From Rhodanobacter sp. LX-99 (GTDB taxonomy: Bacteria > Pseudomonadota > Gammaproteobacteria > Xanthomonadales > Rhodanobacteraceae), in NCBI RefSeq assembly GCF_018599185.1, contig NZ_JAHFVL010000002.1, positions 310,001 to 374,000 of the forward strand: a stretch of DNA of 64,000 nt, read 5' to 3'. The notes beneath the pieces were generated by a model, which saw only the letters and a list, made by a program, of their open reading frames with translations, made no database searches and had not been told where the DNA came from. Positions within the stretch are counted from its first letter, which is position 1, and each line of letters opens with the position of its first letter. A program made the position numbers and the translations under genes. Positions 61,201 through 64,000 of the stretch are shown one piece after another.

Positions 61201-61212
61201 GACAACGTTGTC
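61201..61212. promoter_or_regulatory. palindromic LacI-type operator, copy 2
   Basis: An exact second copy of GACAACGTTGTC (then AT), 158 bp before the chitinase ATG and directly after a TTATA stretch (61196-61200) that may be part of a -10. Two sites about 125 bases apart (near 12 helical turns) would allow looping by a tetrameric LacI-type repressor. Confidence 0.6.
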
Positions 61213-61369
61213 ATACGAATCTAAGACGGGACCGTTCCAGCCACGACAAGCGGTAGCGCAGGGAGGCGGAAAGGCGACCGGGTCCCCAACCACACGGCTG
61301 ATCGGAGCGCAGCCATGCATTCGCCTGCAACTCACCCGTAGCGATGCCATTCCAATCAGGAGAGATCCC

Positions 61370-62887
61370 ATGTTTGTGAAACGATCGGCTGTGTGGTCAG
61401 GCCTGGCCTTGAGTGCGCTGGGCAGTGCAGTGGGAACCGGCATGTCGGTGACCTTGCTGGCGGCGATGCCGGTGCAGGCGGCGTACGCGCAATCCGCGCC
61501 CGCCTGCGCCGCGGCATGGAGCGCTGCCACCGCCTACGGCGGCGGCAGTGTCGCCAGCGAGAACGGCACGAACTATCTGGCGAACTGGTGGACCCAGGGC
61601 AACGACCCGGCCACCAGCAACGGGCCCACCGGCTCCGGCCAACCCTGGACGTCGCAAGGCGCCTGCGGCAGCTCGACGCCGCCGACCGATCCGCCGCCGG
61701 CCTCCGGCGGCTGCGATGCGGCCTGGAGCGCAACGACCGCTTATGGCGGCGGCAGCGTCGTCAGCGAAAACGGCGTGAACTACAAGGCGAACTGGTGGAC
61801 CCAGGGCGACGACCCGGCTACCCACAGTGGGGCGGTGGGCACCGGTCAGCCGTGGACATCGCAAGGTACCTGCGATGGCACGGGCCCGGGCGATCCCGGC
61901 GATCCGGGCGACCCCGGCAATCCGAATCCGCCCGCCGCGGGCTTCCTGTTCAGCCCGTACAAGGACGTGACCATCAACCTGGACTGGAACACCAACGTGA
62001 TGCGCACCGCCGTGACCGGTACGCCAATTCCGCTGGTGGGCAGCGGCAGCCTGGTCGCCACCGCGCTGCCGAACCTCGGCGCGGTCACCCTGGCGTTCGC
62101 CTCCGGCGAGTGCGGCAGCGAGAGCTGGGGCGGCATCCCGGCAGCGAACTTTGCCGGCGCGAACATCCAGCCGCTGGTCAATGCGGGGGTGAGCTACGTG
62201 ATCTCCACCGGTGGCCAGGCGGGCAGCTTCACCTGCTCGACGCCGGCCGGCATGGCGCAGTTCCTTTCGCGCTATGCGTCGCCGTACATGGTCGGCCTGG
62301 ACTTCGACATCGAGGGCGGCCAGACGCAGGCGCAGATCAACAACCTGATCGCCAACGCCGCGTATGCGCACAGCCTGTACCCGAGCCTGCGCTTCTCGTT
62401 CACCCTGGCCACGCTGGCGGCGTCGGACGGCAGCTACGGCGGCTTGAACGGCGTCGGCGACATGGTGGTGCGTGCGGTCAAGGCGGCGAACCTGCCGAAC
62501 TACACGATCAACCTGATGGTGATGGACTTCGGTTCGGCCAGCCCGGGCGTGTGCGTGGTGTCGAACGGGCAGTGCGACATGGGCCAGTCGGCGATCCAGG
62601 CGGCGCTGAACCTGGAGCACACCTACGGCATCCCGGCCAGCCGGATCGAGCTGACCCCGATGATCGGCGTGAACGACGTCAGCAGTGAGGTGTTCACCAT
62701 CGCCGACGTCGACACCGTGATCAATTACGCGGTAGGCCAGGGCATGGCCGGCGTGCACTTCTGGTCGCTCGACCGCGACACGCCGTGTTCGGGCGGCGGC
62801 GGAACGGCTTCGCCGATCTGCAACTCGGTCGGCGGCACCACGCCGCTGCAATACACGAAGCGCTTCCTGCAGGACCTCGGCAAGTAG
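61370..62887 (+). CDS. secreted GH18 chitinase with two tandem CBM5/12 domains
   Basis: A 505-residue secreted chitinase. The order is: leader (about 1-41), two near-identical chitin-binding CBM5/12 domains (about 44-97 and 111-165, each with AAWSA(A/T)TAYGGGSV and the NWWTQG aromatic surface), a Gly-Pro-Asp linker (GDPGDPGDPGNPNPP) and a GH18 catalytic barrel. The catalytic signature is DFDIE in VGLDFDIEGG, where Glu is the proton donor. It should degrade chitin outside the cell. The CBM repeats match in about 80 percent of positions, so they arose by recent duplication. Two LacI-type palindromes upstream suggest control by a GlcNAc-responsive or other sugar repressor. Confidence 0.92.
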   Translation: MFVKRSAVWSGLALSALGSAVGTGMSVTLLAAMPVQAAYAQSAPACAAAWSAATAYGGGSVASENGTNYLANWWTQGNDPATSNGPTGSGQPWTSQGACGSSTPPTDPPPASGGCDAAWSATTAYGGGSVVSENGVNYKANWWTQGDDPATHSGAVGTGQPWTSQGTCDGTGPGDPGDPGDPGNPNPPAAGFLFSPYKDVTINLDWNTNVMRTAVTGTPIPLVGSGSLVATALPNLGAVTLAFASGECGSESWGGIPAANFAGANIQPLVNAGVSYVISTGGQAGSFTCSTPAGMAQFLSRYASPYMVGLDFDIEGGQTQAQINNLIANAAYAHSLYPSLRFSFTLATLAASDGSYGGLNGVGDMVVRAVKAANLPNYTINLMVMDFGSASPGVCVVSNGQCDMGQSAIQAALNLEHTYGIPASRIELTPMIGVNDVSSEVFTIADVDTVINYAVGQGMAGVHFWSLDRDTPCSGGGGTASPICNSVGGTTPLQYTKRFLQDLGK

Positions 62888-62903
62888 CCGGCACGAACCG
62901 GCG

Positions 62904-62930
62904 GGCGGGTCGGCGAACGGCCGGCCCGCC
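62904..62930. terminator. strong hairpin between convergent genes
   Basis: An eleven-base stem GGCGGGTCGGC / GCCGGCCCGCC (one G-U pair) with a GAACG loop, starting 17 bases after the chitinase stop and ending six bases before the stop of the VOC gene on the other strand. The stem is long, but no T-run follows. Confidence 0.65.
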
Positions 62931-62936
62931 TTCGGC

Positions 62937-63299
62937 TCAGGCGGTCGCCGATTCGACGAAGGTGACCAGGTTGCCGTCCGGGTCGCATACCGGGGCGAAG
63001 CGCACGTAGTGGGTCGCCAGTTGCGGCGGCGGCGCGTCGATCTGCCGTCCCTGCAGGCCGAGCAGGATCTCGTCGAGGTCGTCCACGATGATGCCCAGCG
63101 ACGCGCCGGCAGGCTGGCCTGCGTCGGCCAGTGCATTCCTGGGCAGCACCTGGATCCGCGTGCACCGGGCGATCTGCCATTCGGCGCAGGAGGCGTTCGG
63201 GCCGTTGTCGGGAACGCGCCCGAACAGGCGGGCGTACCAGGCGCTGGAGGCAGCGAAGTCGCTCACGGCAACCGTGGCGAGAACCTGGCGGGCGTGCAT
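62937..63299 (-). CDS. VOC-superfamily protein
   Basis: A 120-residue glyoxalase/bleomycin-resistance-like protein. The pattern VLATVAVSDFAASSAWYARLFGRVPD, AEWQIARCTRIQVLP, IIVDDLDEILLGLQG and RFAPVCDPDGNLVTFVES is the complete single-domain VOC fold. Metal ligands are only partly kept (the last Glu in FVES is present). The substrate is unknown. The ATG at 63299 opens the typical first strand; the frame to 63461 is spurious. Confidence 0.88.
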   Translation of the reverse strand: MHARQVLATVAVSDFAASSAWYARLFGRVPDNGPNASCAEWQIARCTRIQVLPRNALADAGQPAGASLGIIVDDLDEILLGLQGRQIDAPPPQLATHYVRFAPVCDPDGNLVTFVESATA

Positions 63300-63417
63300 G
63301 GCGAGTCTCCGTGGCGGTGCGTGTAGATTTAACACCACGCCGATGTCGGCCGCGTGAAGGCGCGCGCCGCGCCCGTATAATCGCCGGTCCTCTTGATTGA
63401 ACGACCAGGATCGACCG

Positions 63418-63762
63418 ATGTCCGATATCCCCGCCTGCCCCCTGTGCGCGATGGAAAACACCTACCCGGACGGCGACAACTACGTCTGCGCCGACTGCGG
63501 CCACGAGTGGCCGGTCGCGGCGGGCGCGCATGCGGCCGACGCCGCGCTGGTGGTGCGCGACGTCAACGGCAACGTGCTCAACAGCGGCGACACGGTGACC
63601 GTGATCAAGGATCTGAAGGTGAAGGGCTCGTCGATCCCGCTGAAGCAGGGCACGGTGATCCGCAACATCCGCCTGGTCGACGGCGACGACGAGCACATCG
63701 AAGGCAACTCGGACAAGATCAAGGGACTGGTGCTGAAGGTCTGTTTCCTCAAGAAGGCTTGA
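63418..63762 (+). CDS. yjdM: YjdM/PhnA-family zinc-ribbon protein
   Basis: A 114-residue YjdM (formerly PhnA) protein: N-terminal zinc ribbon CPLCAMENTYPDGDNYVCADC (two CxxC pairs), then the conserved C-terminal domain (VVRDVNGNVLNSGDTVTVIKDLKVKGSS, VIRNIRLVDGDDEHIEGNSDKIKGLVLK). The E. coli homologue was tied to phosphonate use by name only, and the real role is unknown. The gene lies at the right end and converges with the partial ABC permease. Confidence 0.93.
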   Translation: MSDIPACPLCAMENTYPDGDNYVCADCGHEWPVAAGAHAADAALVVRDVNGNVLNSGDTVTVIKDLKVKGSSIPLKQGTVIRNIRLVDGDDEHIEGNSDKIKGLVLKVCFLKKA

Positions 63763-63774
63763 GCCGATGCGGAC

Positions 63775-64000
63775 CTACTGGCGCGCTTCGAGCCGCAGTC
63801 CACGCGGCGTCAGCCAGCGCTCGACGAGCTCGAACAGGCCCTGCACCAGCAGCGCCAGCACGGCGGCCGGGATCGCGCCCTGCAGGATCAGGCCGACGTC
63901 GTCCAGCCGGATGCCGGTGAGGATCGGCTGGCCGTAACCGCCGGCGCCGATCAGCGCGGCCAGCGTGGCGGTGCCCACGTTGATCACCGCGGCGGTCTTG
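63775..64000 (-). CDS. partial ABC transporter permease, choline/glycine-betaine type
   Basis: The C-terminal 74 residues of an inner-membrane permease that enters from the right edge. [30 protein letters not shown] is the conserved cytoplasmic loop and last helix of OpuCB/OpuCD/ProW-like permeases, and the [14 protein letters not shown] tail ends at 63775. The ATG inside the open frame at 63987 is an internal methionine-like position (reading ATC-encoded Ile in the full frame), not the start. The substrate-binding protein and ATPase are expected beyond the window. Confidence 0.85.
   Translation of the reverse strand, partial: KTAAVINVGTATLAALIGAGGYGQPILTGIRLDDVGLILQGAIPAAVLALLVQGLFELVERWLTPRGLRLEARQ

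Larger units (their letters stand above)
60984..61369. other. 386-bp regulatory region between phosphatase and chitinase genes
   Basis: No gene is supported in this stretch. It holds two exact copies of GACAACGTTGTC (61076-61087 and 61201-61212), 125 bases apart. AT content is higher than the average of the window from 61090 to 61210, as expected for a promoter. The right-hand part (61215-61369) is likely the chitinase leader; an AGGAGA ribosome binding site lies seven bases before its ATG. Confidence 0.6.

Noticed and set aside
1..64000. CRISPR array, tRNA, rRNA, riboswitch, prophage or intact insertion sequence
   Set aside because: No regularly spaced direct repeats, cloverleaf-like segments, known leader consensus, phage structural genes or transposase genes were found on reading both strands; weak or novel elements may be missed without a covariance-model search.

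Overview
The window is high-GC gammaproteobacterial chromosome. Gene content and style (CycA permease, UbiH/UbiM-type hydroxylase, YbiI, secreted M28 and M61 peptidases, Tat and lipoprotein leaders, a two-CBM chitinase) fit the Rhodanobacteraceae (Rhodanobacter, Dyella, Frateuria or Luteibacter type). That placement is inference: no rRNA or marker gene is present. No tRNA, rRNA, CRISPR array, prophage or intact insertion sequence was seen. Coding density is high, and most genes sit in short operons.

Layout. 1-8.5 kb: secreted hydrolases (class C beta-lactamase-like, CocE/NonD), a membrane protein divergent from a LysR regulator, a periplasmic GH3 beta-glucosidase and the first of three DUF899 thioredoxin-like proteins. 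8.9-10.4 kb: a lower-GC gene for a class I glutamine-amidotransferase/C26-like enzyme ending in a calmodulin-type IQ motif, then a RidA protein. 10.6-18.1 kb: an M28 peptidase, an SGNH esterase, and a three-gene operon (DUF1080, GMC flavoprotein, gluconate-dehydrogenase-subunit-3-like) that reads as a 3-keto-sugar oxidation pathway. A HigBA toxin-antitoxin pair and a ThuA lipoprotein follow. 18.1-23.7 kb: a PadR/HAAS membrane pair, then a regulator/beta-propeller unit divergent from DUF899-DUF2182. 23.7-28.3 kb: an M61 peptidase and a LytS/LytTR two-component system.

28.4-31.4 kb holds the most striking locus. A tetrapyrrole-methylase-fold enzyme with borosin-type active-site spacing lies just upstream of a 93-residue protein that looks like a split-borosin precursor, and a TPR-GGDEF diguanylate cyclase follows. 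This would be an alpha-N-methylating RiPP system.

31.6-45.1 kb: a large secreted protein, a methyltransferase, an FMN reductase with an AraC regulator, a broken alpha/beta hydrolase, a desaturase, a pyridine-nucleotide disulfide oxidoreductase, a YciI/ECF42-type sigma pair with its own candidate promoter, and an HxlR/protoglobin/thioredoxin-like redox module. 45.2-64 kb: an orphan nuclease-like protein, MFS plus the third DUF899, a second diguanylate cyclase, a diheme cytochrome, CycA, a GST, a Cys-tailed small protein, a UbiM-like hydroxylase, OsmC/acyl-CoA dehydrogenase, YbiI, an RNA 2',3'-cyclic phosphodiesterase, an EamA exporter, a CX5R phosphatase, a GH18 chitinase behind two perfect LacI-type palindromes, a VOC protein, YjdM and a partial ABC permease.

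One regulatory link runs across the window. A 25-base element (one mismatch) lies upstream of two DUF899 genes 13 kb apart and has the shape of an ECF sigma promoter.
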